Shown piece after piece: positions 1 through 8,462 of a stretch of 64,000 nucleotides of DNA. The stretch is from Bacteroidota bacterium (GTDB lineage Bacteria; Bacteroidota; Bacteroidia; Sphingobacteriales; Sphingobacteriaceae), in NCBI GenBank assembly GCA_013289045.1, contig JABDAU010000010.1:1-64000 (forward strand). Reading direction: 5' to 3'. Within the stretch, counting starts at the first letter, position 1; each line of letters opens with the position of its first letter. Under the pieces are notes generated by a model. The model ran no database searches and had not been told where the DNA came from. It saw nothing but the letters and a program-made list of their open reading frames with translations. The translations under genes and the position numbers were made by a program.

Positions 1-938
1 ACGGGCCGATCACTTCGCCGCAACTTTTTAAGAAAAAGGTTTTCCCGAAACTGGAAGGTAATAAAGGGCCATTGTTTTTTATCCTGATAGATAATTTAAG
101 GTATGACCAGTTTAAGCTGATCAACCCGATCATTTCGGAATATTTCAGACTGGAAGAAGAAGATACTTATTTCAGCATTTTGCCAACGGCTACACAATAT
201 GCTCGTAATTCCATATTCTCGGGCCTGATGCCGTTGGAAATGGAGAGGCGTTTCCCTCAGATGTGGCAGAATGACGAGGACGAAGGTGGTAAGAATTTGT
301 TTGAGTCAGACTTTTTGACCGACCAGCTGAAACGTGTGCTGCGCAAGGATATCAAGCACTCTTATCACAAAATATTGAATATAGATGAGGGCCGTGCGTT
401 GAATGAGTCTGTTAATAATTTGATGAACAACGAGCTGAACGTGGTGGTTTATAATTTTGTGGATATGCTTTCGCATGCCCGTACAGATATGCAAATGATC
501 CGCGAGCTGGCCAGTGATGATTCGGCTTACCGCTCACTTACCGTATCGTGGTTTGAGCACTCGCCGTTGTTTGACCTGTTAAAATTCCTGGCCTCGAAAA
601 ATGTACGTGTGATCATCACTACCGACCACGGCACTATACGCGTAAAAAAACCAAGCAAAATTATCGGCGACCGTAATACCAATACCAACCTGCGTTATAA
701 ACAGGGCCGCAACCTCAACTTTGCGCCAAAAGAGGTATTCCATATCCGTAACCCGCACGATGCCATGCTGCCCAAGCTGCACGTAAGCTCGAGCTTTGTG
801 TTTGCCAAGGAGGATAGCTACTTTGTTTACCCGAATAACTATAACCACTTTGTGAACTTTTATAATGAGACATTCCAGCATGGCGGGATCTCGCTGGAAG
901 AGATGATCATTCCAATAGTTACTTACGGGCCGAAATAG
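1..938 (+). CDS. porX: PorX-like response regulator with C-terminal PglZ/alkaline-phosphatase-like domain (5' truncated by window)
   Basis: Frame is open from window position 3 (GPITSPQLFKKKVFPKLEGNKGPLFFILIDNLRYDQ...). PglZ-type motifs include ILIDNLRYDQ, VVYNFVDMLSH and ITTDHGTIRVKKPSKIIGDRNTNTNLRYKQG. It is followed by tsaE. Confidence 0.85.
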   Translation, partial: GPITSPQLFKKKVFPKLEGNKGPLFFILIDNLRYDQFKLINPIISEYFRLEEEDTYFSILPTATQYARNSIFSGLMPLEMERRFPQMWQNDEDEGGKNLFESDFLTDQLKRVLRKDIKHSYHKILNIDEGRALNESVNNLMNNELNVVVYNFVDMLSHARTDMQMIRELASDDSAYRSLTVSWFEHSPLFDLLKFLASKNVRVIITTDHGTIRVKKPSKIIGDRNTNTNLRYKQGRNLNFAPKEVFHIRNPHDAMLPKLHVSSSFVFAKEDSYFVYPNNYNHFVNFYNETFQHGGISLEEMIIPIVTYGPK

Positions 939-978
939 GATAATGTTGGTGAGGACACCAGCGGCGGTATAATATCTG

Positions 979-1009
979 TAGCGATGGGTTTCAAACCCAT
1001 CGCTATTTT
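979..1009 (+). terminator. Rho-independent terminator-like hairpin after porX
   Basis: tagcgatgggtt-tcaa-acccatcgcta followed by a T-rich tract. Confidence 0.75.
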
Positions 1010-1025
1010 TTTTGCCTAACGCGTA

Positions 1026-1119
1026 CTTGCGAGTGCAGCGTGGCAATACTAAAGCGATTGGTAAGCGCCATACTTGTACCGCCTGAAAATCAGAGATTGC
1101 CATGCTGCGCTCGCGATGA
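1026..1119. repeat. Imperfect inverted repeat (cttgcgagtgcagcgtggcaat ... attgccatgctgcgctcgcgatgac)
   Basis: Complementary arms about 22-25 nt long seen directly, between porX and tsaE. Confidence 0.65.
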
Positions 1120-1166
1120 CGTGGTGAATATGAATGCGATCATTACAATTTTCTTAATTTTGCCGC

Positions 1167-1583
1167 ATGCAACTCCATCTCAACAGCCTTGATGATCTAA
1201 CCACCGCCGCAAAAAAAATCCTCGACTTTGCCGGTACTGAAAAAATCTTCCTGTTCTACGGTCAAATGGGTGCAGGCAAAACCACGCTGATCAATGCGCT
1301 TTGCCGCGAATTAGGCGTTACCGAAAATACCTCGAGCCCAACATTTGCTATCGTAAATGAATACCGTTCGCCGAAAGGCAATATTTTTCATTTTGATTTT
1401 TACAGGCTGAAAAATCAGACCGAGGCGTTGGATATCGGCTTTGAGGAATACCTGGATTCCGGCAAGTATTGCTTTATCGAATGGCCTGAAAAGATACCTG
1501 ATCTGTTGCCCGAACATCACCTGCGCATCAGCATTACGGTTACCGGCGAACAAACTCGCGCGATAACTGTCGACAAGATTTAA
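1167..1583 (+). CDS. tsaE: tRNA threonylcarbamoyladenosine biosynthesis ATPase TsaE
   Basis: Walker A FYGQMGAGKTTLINALCRELGV, TSSPTFAIVNEY, HFDFYRL, FIEWPEKI. Confidence 0.95.
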   Translation: MQLHLNSLDDLTTAAKKILDFAGTEKIFLFYGQMGAGKTTLINALCRELGVTENTSSPTFAIVNEYRSPKGNIFHFDFYRLKNQTEALDIGFEEYLDSGKYCFIEWPEKIPDLLPEHHLRISITVTGEQTRAITVDKI

Positions 1584-1641
1584 TTTAAAGTTCAAAAGGA
1601 AAAAATTTCGTACCTTCATACCCCGTAAACAACTGCCATAG

Positions 1642-2868
1642 ATGAATTCAGGGAAATTAAGCGGGTTTTCTGACGTAGCCAAGCAGGCCATGATGCAGCC
1701 CCAGGAATCAATGCTGGAGGTGAAGGCCAAAAAGAATAAGCTTTATATAGGGATCCCTAAAGAAGTTTCCTTCCAGGAAAACCGGATAGCGCTTACACCA
1801 TTGTCGGTTGCGCTGTTGATCAACAACGGTCATGATGTAATGCTGGAGCATAACGCCGGTCAGGCCGCCAATTTCTCCGATAAGGATTACAACGACCAGG
1901 GCGCAAAGATCGTTTACGACAATAAATCTGTTTACGAAGCCGATATCATCATTAAGATCGCCCCGCCGACTATGGAGGAGATAGAGCTGATGAAACCGGG
2001 CCAGATCCTCATATCGGCTTTACAGATTTCTACACTAAAACAGGAATGTCTGCAAGCTTTACTACAGAAAAAAGTTACTGCCCTCTGCTTCGAGCATTTA
2101 CGCGACGAGGGCGGTTCGTTAACCGTTGTGCGCGCCATGAGCGAAATTGTAGGCGCCACATCTATACTTATCGCTGCCGAATATTTAAGTAATGTTTTCG
2201 ACGGTAAGGGCCTGATGCTGGGCGGCATAACCGGTGTACCACCTACCGAGATCGTGATATTAGGTGCGGGCACCGTTGGCGAATATGCCGCACGTACCGC
2301 CATATCGCTGGGTGCTGAGGTAAAAGTTTTTGACCCATCCATTTATAAGCTGCGCCGGTTGCAGAACAATATCGGCACACGCATATTTACCTCGGTGGTT
2401 CAGCCTATTGTGCTGGAAAAAGCCGTTACCACCTGCGATGTGGCCATAGGCGCTTTACGTGCCGAAGACGGCCGCAGTCCGTGTATTATCTCTGAAGCTA
2501 CCGTAAGCCGCATGAAGCGCGACTCCGTAATTATCGACGTGAGCATTGACCAGGGCGGCTGTTTCGAAACGTCAGAAATTACCAATCATACCAACCCGGT
2601 ATTCCGCAAATATGACGTGATCCATTATTGCGTACCGAATATCGCTTCACGCGTAGCACGTACAGCCACCTATGCGCTGACCAATATTTTCGCGCCGATC
2701 CTGGTGGATATCGGCGACCAGGGCGGCATCAAAAACGTCATCTGGCAAAAAACCGGCGTACGCAATGCAGTTTACATTTACCAGGGCCATCTCACTAACA
2801 AACATATCGGCGAGCGTTTCAATATCCCGGTAAAAGACCTTGACCTGCTTATTGTATCACATCGTTAA
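1642..2868 (+). CDS. ald: Alanine dehydrogenase
   Basis: IGIPKEVSFQENRIALTP, HLRDEGGSLTVVRAMSEI, ILGAGTVGEYAARTAISLGAEVKVFD. Confidence 0.9.
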   Translation: MNSGKLSGFSDVAKQAMMQPQESMLEVKAKKNKLYIGIPKEVSFQENRIALTPLSVALLINNGHDVMLEHNAGQAANFSDKDYNDQGAKIVYDNKSVYEADIIIKIAPPTMEEIELMKPGQILISALQISTLKQECLQALLQKKVTALCFEHLRDEGGSLTVVRAMSEIVGATSILIAAEYLSNVFDGKGLMLGGITGVPPTEIVILGAGTVGEYAARTAISLGAEVKVFDPSIYKLRRLQNNIGTRIFTSVVQPIVLEKAVTTCDVAIGALRAEDGRSPCIISEATVSRMKRDSVIIDVSIDQGGCFETSEITNHTNPVFRKYDVIHYCVPNIASRVARTATYALTNIFAPILVDIGDQGGIKNVIWQKTGVRNAVYIYQGHLTNKHIGERFNIPVKDLDLLIVSHR

Positions 2869-2870
2869 AT

Positions 2871-3551
2871 ATGCGCTACAGGTTTATCTTTATAATGCTG
2901 ATACTTACTGCTGCGGCAGCAAATGCCCAGCATTATAAATACATCGATAGCAGCAAAATAAGCGGTCCGGCAAAGTACCGAGCCGAGGTAAAGGCTGATC
3001 CTGATAAAAGACTGGTCGAGATCAAAAAGATCATCCCACAGATCCAGCTGGATATCCGCTACGCTACTACCAATAATTTCACACACCATAAAATGTACAA
3101 ACAGGCGAGGGCCTTTGCGCGCTTGCCGGTAGTAACGGCATTGAAAGGTGTGGAAGACGAGTTAAAAACACAAGGCCTCGGCTTAAAGATCTACGACGCC
3201 TATCGCCCATATGCAGTTACCGCCCACTTTTACGAAGTTACCCCCGATACCAACTACGTAGCCGACCCACACAAAGGCTCCAAACATAACCGCGGCTGCG
3301 CTATCGACCTGAGCCTGATCGACCTAAAAACCGGTAAGGAACTGGACATGCCCACCAGCTTCGACAGCTTCAGCAAAAAGGCCTCGGCCAATTACCCCGA
3401 TCTGCCCCCAACCGAGATCGCCAATCGGGAATTGCTCAAAAGCATCATGCAAAAACACGGCTTCCACGTCATCGGCACCGAGTGGTGGCATTATGACTAT
3501 AACGGCTGGCAGAATTACGAGTTGCTGGATGTGCCGTTTGAGGAGTTGTAA
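2871..3551 (+). CDS. D-alanyl-D-alanine dipeptidase (VanX/DdpX family), secreted
   Basis: Signal peptide; IQLDIRYATTNNFTHHKMY, YDAYRP, SKHNRGCAIDLSLID, GTEWWHYDY. Confidence 0.88.
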   Translation: MRYRFIFIMLILTAAAANAQHYKYIDSSKISGPAKYRAEVKADPDKRLVEIKKIIPQIQLDIRYATTNNFTHHKMYKQARAFARLPVVTALKGVEDELKTQGLGLKIYDAYRPYAVTAHFYEVTPDTNYVADPHKGSKHNRGCAIDLSLIDLKTGKELDMPTSFDSFSKKASANYPDLPPTEIANRELLKSIMQKHGFHVIGTEWWHYDYNGWQNYELLDVPFEEL

Positions 3552-3687
3552 ATTGGGTGACAAATGCGTCGAAACTACCTCAAAACTTACTGTTTTCTAC
3601 CATTTTTTAACCAAAAAAGGATAGCGCGAATTTGCACAATTATATTTTTTAATTATCTGTTTATCAACTATTTAAATATTTGTTTAC

Positions 3688-3758
3688 TGTAGCAAAGTGT
3701 AGCATTTCCGTAGCGTTTTATGCATGTTTTTGTAGCGATGGTGCTACATCCTGCTACA
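3688..3758. repeat. Clustered TAGCA/TAGCG and TGCTA motifs forming an inverted arrangement
   Basis: tgTAGCAaagtgTAGCA ... TGCTAcatccTGCTAca, in a convergent intergenic region. Confidence 0.45.
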
Positions 3759-3767
3759 TCAACTCTC

Positions 3768-4307
3768 TTAATCGTCGGTACTCGAAATAGAGGAAAGCAC
3801 TTTGCGCACATCAAATCCGGCTCTTACCCAAATAACATTTTCCTCTGTTAATCTGTTAAATATAAGCACCTCCTCCAACGCTTCAACAATATCCTCATGA
3901 AATGTGTTGTGCTTGTAAGCATTTATGAGCCATTCTTCATCCCTTTCGTCCCCTAAATAGATAAGGCTGGGATACTCATAATAAATCCAAAGTTTATTTA
4001 AAAGACTGCGGTTCAAATGTAAAAAAGCGGGCTTTATCTTGAAGATTATGCGGCGATATTTTTCTTCTATAACGAATACTTCCTCAGCAAGATATTCTAT
4101 TGTTTTTTCAAAATCATCATCAAGAAACTGCGTTCGATCCCCTATAAAGTAAGCCGCTTCAAACACATAATTACAGAAGTCAAATAGTGGAGTCCATTTA
4201 TTCTCAGCTAAATTGATCATAGGTGTGGATGGATCCATGATAGACGCACTACCTCGCTTATGTATATTAATATCCAAACTTTCCATATTGGGTAATTCTT
4301 CCTGCAT
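3768..4307 (-). CDS. Hypothetical protein
   Basis: 179-aa ORF with ordinary amino-acid composition, no overlapping competitor, no family recognised. Confidence 0.6.
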   Translation of the reverse strand: MQEELPNMESLDINIHKRGSASIMDPSTPMINLAENKWTPLFDFCNYVFEAAYFIGDRTQFLDDDFEKTIEYLAEEVFVIEEKYRRIIFKIKPAFLHLNRSLLNKLWIYYEYPSLIYLGDERDEEWLINAYKHNTFHEDIVEALEEVLIFNRLTEENVIWVRAGFDVRKVLSSISSTDD

Positions 4308-4308
4308 A

Positions 4309-4370
4309 GTGCAAAAGATTTCTCTTTCGCTCCTTACACATGCCTGCCCTCCGCTCTATCGAAATGACAG
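4309..4370. repeat. Solo half of repeat family B (gtgcaaaagatttctc ... tcgaaatgac)
   Basis: Matches the right half of the elements at 31079, 34709 and 56299. Confidence 0.6.
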
Positions 4371-4422
4371 CTAACTATTAAAGCCAACTGCCAACTTAAA
4401 ACTGCCAACTCAAAACCGCAAC

Positions 4423-5004
4423 CTACTTCCCTGGCACGCCCGGCTGGAAATTATCCATGATATAGCTTTGCGGGATCTCGTTATCATGGTGTTTTTTACC
4501 ATAATAGCGTACGGCGCTTTCGGCATCGCCGGAGGGCTTGATGGTGATGGTAAATAGCTGGTCGTAGTCATTCTTGCTGAGCTCATCAAAAGGCGAGTCG
4601 GCGCCTAATTCGCTTAACAGGGGGATGATGGTTTTATAATCGGCAATAATAAGCACACTGGTGCCGAGGAAATTATGCTTCAATATCTCGGCGAATTTCT
4701 TCACGCTGTCGGTATAAATGCGGGGCAAGAGCTTTACTTTGGCCGCCAGCGGGTTAGCCGTTTGCTGCGATATGCGGGCGTTGGTGGTATAAATGGTTTG
4801 CACACCGCTATGGCGCAGGGCCTTCATCAGGTCGTCGGCGCGTTCCCGGCCGCTGTCCGAGAGCATGTCGCGGTCTTTAATATTTTCTGCATGGTTTACT
4901 ATCCAGATGGTGGTTTTTTGGGCAAAAGCGTTAAAACTGCATGTTAATAGTAGGGACAGGAATATTAATTTACAAATTCGACCTGAAAAAACTGAACATT
5001 TCAT
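4423..5004 (-). CDS. Secreted histidine-phosphatase-family (phosphoglycerate mutase-like) protein
   Basis: Signal peptide; IWIVNHAENIKDRDMLSDSGRERADDLMKAL resembles the RHAE...L...G..RA region, with RH changed to NH. Confidence 0.75.
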   Translation of the reverse strand: MKCSVFSGRICKLIFLSLLLTCSFNAFAQKTTIWIVNHAENIKDRDMLSDSGRERADDLMKALRHSGVQTIYTTNARISQQTANPLAAKVKLLPRIYTDSVKKFAEILKHNFLGTSVLIIADYKTIIPLLSELGADSPFDELSKNDYDQLFTITIKPSGDAESAVRYYGKKHHDNEIPQSYIMDNFQPGVPGK

Positions 5005-5127
5005 AGCGGCGGCGGTTTAAATGCAAGATGCTAATTATACGCAGGTTATAAAAGCTTGTTTGCAATAAGCTTGGGCTGATAACGGCGTACACAAATATAA
5101 CATGCAGTTACCATATTAATTAAATAT

Positions 5128-6123
5128 ATGAAACTCTTTAGAAAAGGTTACCTGAAACGCTGGTGGAAAATTATAATGGCCACATTTATGGGCTTTATCA
5201 ATGATAACGGCCTTAAGCTAAGCGCCTCACTGGCCTATTATACCATATTTTCTATCGCGCCGCTATTAGTATTGATCCTGGCGCTCATCAGCGTATTTTT
5301 AAAGGACCCCATTCATCGGGACATGATATATACACAGCTGCAGCATTACATGGGGATGCAGGCAAGCAACCAGGTAAAAGATCTTATCACCCACCAGGCG
5401 GTATACAGTAAAAGCGGTGTGGCGCTTGTTGTGGGCAGTATCATTTTGTTATTAGGCGCAAGCAGTATGTTTGTGGAGATACAGGATTCGCTCAATATCA
5501 TCTGGCGCGTGCGGGCAAAACCTAAAAAAAGCTGGCTAAAATTGATCCAGAACCGGTTCTTGTCGTTCTCGCTCATCGCCAGTCTTGGATTTTTACTGCT
5601 GGTATCGCTGGTGATCAATATTTTGGTAAGCGCTTTAAGTAACAGAATACAGCATTTCTTCCCTGGCATTGGTGTAATTATTTTCCTGGTGAATTTGGGC
5701 CTTACCTTTTTGGTTATTGCGGTGTTGTTTGCTATCATATTCAAAGTATTACCGGATGTAAAGATCACCTGGAAGGATGTCCGCTCAGGGGCTGTATTTA
5801 CGGCTATACTATTTATACTGGGGCAATACCTGATCGGCCTGTACCTGCAATATTTCGGCAACAGCTCCACCTATGGCGCAGCGGGGTCGTTAATTGTGAT
5901 ACTAACGTGGATCTATTATACTGCCGCCATATTATATATTGGCGCCGAATTTACGCAGGTATATGCAGAGGCCATCGGCAGTAAAATTGAGCCGGCGGAA
6001 TACGCGGTACACATCAGGCAAAGCGAAGTGGAAGTGGAAGTGAAAAAATTACCGCCGCAAAACCCTGAAATTTCCGGCGAGCTGAAGCCGGAAAATTTGC
6101 CGCCTGAAGAAAAAAAAGCATGA
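5128..6123 (+). CDS. YihY/BrkB family inner membrane protein
   Basis: Several TM segments; NDNGLKLSASLAYYTIFSIAPLLVLIL, STYGAAGSLIVILTWIYYTAAILYIGAEFTQVYA. Confidence 0.9.
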   Translation: MKLFRKGYLKRWWKIIMATFMGFINDNGLKLSASLAYYTIFSIAPLLVLILALISVFLKDPIHRDMIYTQLQHYMGMQASNQVKDLITHQAVYSKSGVALVVGSIILLLGASSMFVEIQDSLNIIWRVRAKPKKSWLKLIQNRFLSFSLIASLGFLLLVSLVINILVSALSNRIQHFFPGIGVIIFLVNLGLTFLVIAVLFAIIFKVLPDVKITWKDVRSGAVFTAILFILGQYLIGLYLQYFGNSSTYGAAGSLIVILTWIYYTAAILYIGAEFTQVYAEAIGSKIEPAEYAVHIRQSEVEVEVKKLPPQNPEISGELKPENLPPEEKKA

Positions 6124-6157
6124 TAATTTTTTGCGACCTATCAATCGGTTATCACGA

Positions 6158-6228
6158 AATGTTCCGATGGAACATAATAGCATGTTAGCAATTTTTTCTA
6201 CCCACGAATTGTTCCTACGGAACAAAAT
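6158..6228. repeat. Outlying copies of the same motif, one in reverse orientation (ttttttctacccacgaattgttcctacggaaca)
   Basis: Reverse complement of the array core is directly visible at about 6193-6224. Confidence 0.75.
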
Positions 6229-6276
6229 CATTTCCATTATTTAGGAATGTTGGGTAGATATTAGCAATGCTTCATC

Positions 6277-7017
6277 AATACAATTGGCGGGTAGAAATGA
6301 ATATATAAGCGACACGCGGTCACCTTTCGTAGCGAAGCCACCTTGTCCTATGGAACAATTGGTGGGTAGAAAAATGAATATATAAGCGACACGCGGTCAC
6401 CTTTCGTAGCGAAGCCACCTTGTTCCTATGGAACAATTGGTGGGTAGAAAAATGAATATATAAGCGATGCGCGAATTACCTTTCGTAATTAAGCTGCCTT
6501 GTCCTTAGGAACAATTTGTAGGTAAAAAAAAGAATATAAGCGATACACGAATTATTCTTCGTAATGAATCTACCTTGTTCCTTAGGAACAATTCGTGGGT
6601 AGAAAAAAAAATAAAAGCGATATGGAATCACCTTTCGTAATGAATCTACCATGTTCCGTAGGAACAATTCGTGGGTAGAAAAAAAATAAAAGCGATATGG
6701 AATCACCTTTCGTAATGAATCTACCATGTTCCGTAGGAACAATTCGTGGGTAGAAAAAAAATAAAAGCGATACACGAATCACCTTATATAATGAATCTAC
6801 CTTGTTCCTTAGGAACAATTCGTGGGTAGAAAAAAAATAAAAGCGATATGGAATCACCTTTCGTAATGAATCTACCATGTTCCGTAGGAACAATTTGTGG
6901 GTAGAAAAAAAATAAAAGCGATACGGAATCACCTTATATAATGAATCTACCATGTTCCGTAGGAACAATTCGTGGGTAGAAAAATGAATCATATAGGCGT
7001 TATGTTCCGTAGGAACA
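6277..7017. repeat. Degenerate tandem array, about 9-10 units with period about 75-79 bp
   Basis: TGTT(C)CNNNGGAACA recurs at about 6344, 6421, 6500, 6576, 6652, 6727, 6803, 6878 and 6953, each followed by aatt(c/t)gtgggtagaaaaa. A shorter terminal copy starts at about 7003. Confidence 0.95.
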
Positions 7018-7057
7018 TTTCGTGAAATGTACGCCTACCCTTTATGCTCGCCTTCCC

Positions 7058-8389
7058 CTAATAATTATCATGTATAAACGTAATAATTTTCACCATTTCG
7101 TTGCGCACCTGTCGCGGTGGTTCGGTAAAGTTGTTGTTCATGAACGAGAAGGCCAGCCGTTTGCCTTTGCGGGTGATAAGGTAGCCGCTTTGATTATAAT
7201 CATACATCAGTGAACCGGTCTTGGCCCAAACAAAAACCTGCCCGTTATCAGTTTTATAAGCGCTTTTAATAGTTCCGGCTACACCGCCTTGCGGCAGCTC
7301 GCTGTGTAATAATTGTTCATCTTTCGTTTGCAGTATTTTTACCAACAATGCAACTATACTCCGCGGCGTAAACATATTATACCGCGAAAGCCCCGAGCCA
7401 TCCACCCATCTCGGCGTATCCGGAAGATCGTTCAGGTAATGCGTTTTGGAATAATTGATCACCGAATCGGTACTCAATACACCAAATTTAACTGACGAGC
7501 ACACCAGCAGCAATTGTTCCGCAATAAAATTATCGCTCGGCTGCAGCAGGTGCCGGTAAACAGTATCGGCATTGGTATTATAGATGGTTTTGGCATCAGC
7601 GCCCATCTTCCGGCGGATAACGCGTACGGGTTGCCTCAGCGTATCCTGCAATAGGTCACGGATTACATCGGCGCTCACCTTCCAGGGTATCTGCTGCGAA
7701 TAATTCTTTGGCGCGGTCATGGCGGGGTACGAAAACGAGTTGGACAGAAAATCCCGCTTTATATAAAAATGCTCCGGTTTAAAATCGCCCATGTATTCAA
7801 AATCCTGCACAAAATAATTTGGCCGGATATCAAAATGTCCTAAAGAATCTGTCGTAAATAAAACCGTATTGTTTTCAACCGGCAGCTCGCTTATCTCCGC
7901 CTGGTAATCATCGTTATAATCATTCCATGCCCAGCCATCGCCAAAAAAATCTCCCTGGTAATTGCCCGAGGCATAAAAAAGCTGCTTGCAGCTGTTCTTC
8001 AAAAAATTAAAAGCATTAACACCTTTCAGGTCGCGGTGTAGGAATGACGGATCGCCCGTGCCCCAAAAAATGAGCGAATCGCCGTGCATTTCGTAACGAA
8101 TGCCGGGTATCGAGTCGCCCAGCATCCGCAGGCAGGTATACCAGGTAAAAAGTTTGGTATTTGATGCCGGGGTGTAATATTTATCATCGTTCAACTCATA
8201 GATCATTTTTTTATTACCCAGGTCGTACAGCGCAAACCCGGTAAAATGATCGTTCAGTAGCTTAGAATGTTTGAAGAGTTTCTTTATTTTATGCTTGCGG
8301 ATCCCCCCGGCATATGCATGTTGTACCCCCTGGAAAAGGAATACCGTAAATAATATAGTGTAAATTATGCGGCGGGCTGTAACTATCAT
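7058..8389 (-). CDS. D-alanyl-D-alanine carboxypeptidase/endopeptidase, PBP4 (DacB) family
   Basis: PASNTKLFTWYTCL (SxxK), SDNFIAEQLLL (SxN), DGSGLSRYNMFTP, VWAKTGSL (KTG). Confidence 0.92.
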   Translation of the reverse strand: MIVTARRIIYTILFTVFLFQGVQHAYAGGIRKHKIKKLFKHSKLLNDHFTGFALYDLGNKKMIYELNDDKYYTPASNTKLFTWYTCLRMLGDSIPGIRYEMHGDSLIFWGTGDPSFLHRDLKGVNAFNFLKNSCKQLFYASGNYQGDFFGDGWAWNDYNDDYQAEISELPVENNTVLFTTDSLGHFDIRPNYFVQDFEYMGDFKPEHFYIKRDFLSNSFSYPAMTAPKNYSQQIPWKVSADVIRDLLQDTLRQPVRVIRRKMGADAKTIYNTNADTVYRHLLQPSDNFIAEQLLLVCSSVKFGVLSTDSVINYSKTHYLNDLPDTPRWVDGSGLSRYNMFTPRSIVALLVKILQTKDEQLLHSELPQGGVAGTIKSAYKTDNGQVFVWAKTGSLMYDYNQSGYLITRKGKRLAFSFMNNNFTEPPRQVRNEMVKIITFIHDNY

Positions 8390-8462
8390 TATATTGCTTC
8401 CGTCAAATTATGTAAATTTATTACTAATTATAAACCCCAGGCCGCCTAAATATACCCATTGC

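Noticed and set aside
579-1103. 174-aa antisense ORF over porX
   Set aside because: Antisense to a conserved domain, with no recognisable family.
6476-6992. ORFs of 99 and 136 aa with MYRFYFFSTHELFLRN repeats
   Set aside because: They result from a tandem repeat whose period is close to a multiple of 3. Frames break wherever the period is 76-79, there is no plausible start context, and poly-T tracts encode FFFF.
6277-7017. Possible CRISPR array (regular ~76-bp spacing)
   Set aside because: The inter-motif sequences are near-identical rather than unique spacers, there are no cas genes, and the unit is one degenerate tandem repeat.
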